Shown one piece after another: positions 63,791 to 64,000 of a stretch of DNA of 64,000 nucleotides; the first letter of the stretch is position 1, and the number at the start of each line of letters is the position of its first letter. The position numbers were made by a program, and so were the translations under genes. Source of the stretch: Propionispora hippei DSM 15287 (lineage in GTDB: Bacteria; Bacillota; Negativicutes; Propionisporales; Propionisporaceae); contig NZ_FQZD01000004.1 in assembly GCF_900141835.1 (NCBI RefSeq), positions 248,001-312,000 of the forward strand, read 5' to 3'. A model generated the notes under the pieces. The model did no database searches and was not told where the DNA came from. It was given only the letters and a program-made list of their open reading frames with translations.

Positions 63791-64000
63791 TTATTGAATA
63801 TTCATTGAGAGTTCAACAAATTTCCCAGCAAGTTTTGCTTTTTGCAGTACTTCTTCTGTAATTTCTCCACCCTGATCCACTATAATTACGCCATTATCTG
63901 TCTCAATACGACGGCTGGCTTTTTTCCCTAACAAGAATTTACGGTGTTTGTCGTCCACCTTCTTTTCCGGTTCTTCTTGCTGCTTTTCCGCTGCTTCGAC
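63791..64000 (-). CDS. C-terminal part of a PRC-barrel-like protein (cut by window edge)
   Basis: The last 69 residues of a minus-strand gene are present: a charged, Glu/Lys/Gln-rich linker, then FLLGKKASRRIETDNG, VDQGGEITEEVLQKAKLAG and KFVELSMNIQ before the stop. The pattern of short charged linker and small C-terminal beta-rich module recalls the tails of PRC-barrel proteins in clostridia and Negativicutes. The family cannot be confirmed without the rest. Confidence 0.5.
   Translation of the reverse strand, partial: VEAAEKQQEEPEKKVDDKHRKFLLGKKASRRIETDNGVIIVDQGGEITEEVLQKAKLAGKFVELSMNIQ

Overview
The window looks like a chromosomal segment of an anaerobic, low-to-mid GC Firmicute. The best guess is a member of the Negativicutes (Sporomusaceae-like). 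This is an inference from gene content and order: a Bacillus-style rqcH-to-rsgA housekeeping cluster, indolepyruvate:ferredoxin oxidoreductase (iorAB), CGAAC-type LexA boxes, L28 with a zinc ribbon, and small-molecule riboswitches of Firmicute type. No rRNA, tRNA, CRISPR array, insertion sequence or prophage was seen. Almost everything up to 33 kb is on the + strand.

Region 1 (1-25.0 kb) is a long housekeeping run: rqcH (edge, minus strand), a Ca-type P-ATPase, dapF, an exported unknown, yicC, remA, gmk, rpoZ, coaBC, a SAM-I riboswitch with metK, priA, def, fmt, a DUF116 protein, rsmB and rlmN. It continues with a new promoter and a six-gene block that matches the actinobacterial order fhaA-fhaB-PP2C-rodA-pbpA-pknB, followed by rsgA. 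This block couples Ser/Thr phosphorylation to septal or elongation peptidoglycan synthesis.

Region 2 (25.0-33.0 kb) holds the riboflavin operon ribD-ribE-ribBA-ribH under an FMN riboswitch, then a YfcE-like phosphodiesterase, hslO, rpmB (minus), a DUF1858 protein and recG.

Region 3 (33.0-46.7 kb) is more accessory: a HipA-like kinase and a duplicated Sm-like protein (both minus), a 4-OT tautomerase, an unknown, a c-di-AMP riboswitch with a 3D-domain wall protein, guaB, a class A PBP with a lipobox, a WecG/TagA glycosyltransferase, psd-pssA, a GT2 enzyme, queD-queE, surE and a TIGR04086-type membrane protein.

Region 4 (46.7-55.0 kb) is redox and sulfur/purine salvage: iorA-iorB, then mtnP-mtnA-ahcY-mtaD and an aminotransferase. 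Together with metK these cover the fate of the SAM by-products MTA and SAH.

Region 5 (55.2-64.0 kb) contains a GAF-GGDEF diguanylate cyclase, a methyltransferase, a patatin, a trypsin-like protease, a tyrosine recombinase beside an AT-rich gap, an SOS pair (LysM protein and lexA) with three candidate LexA boxes, a VanW protein and the end of a probable PRC-barrel protein.

The most unexpected structures are two families of short intergenic elements with imperfect terminal inverted repeats, three copies each in this window (family R1 at 4.4, 38.1 and 40.4 kb; family R2 at 17.4, 34.8 and 52.3 kb). One copy overlaps and supplies the end of rlmN. The other notable oddity is iorA, which lacks any ATG, GTG or TTG at its conserved start.
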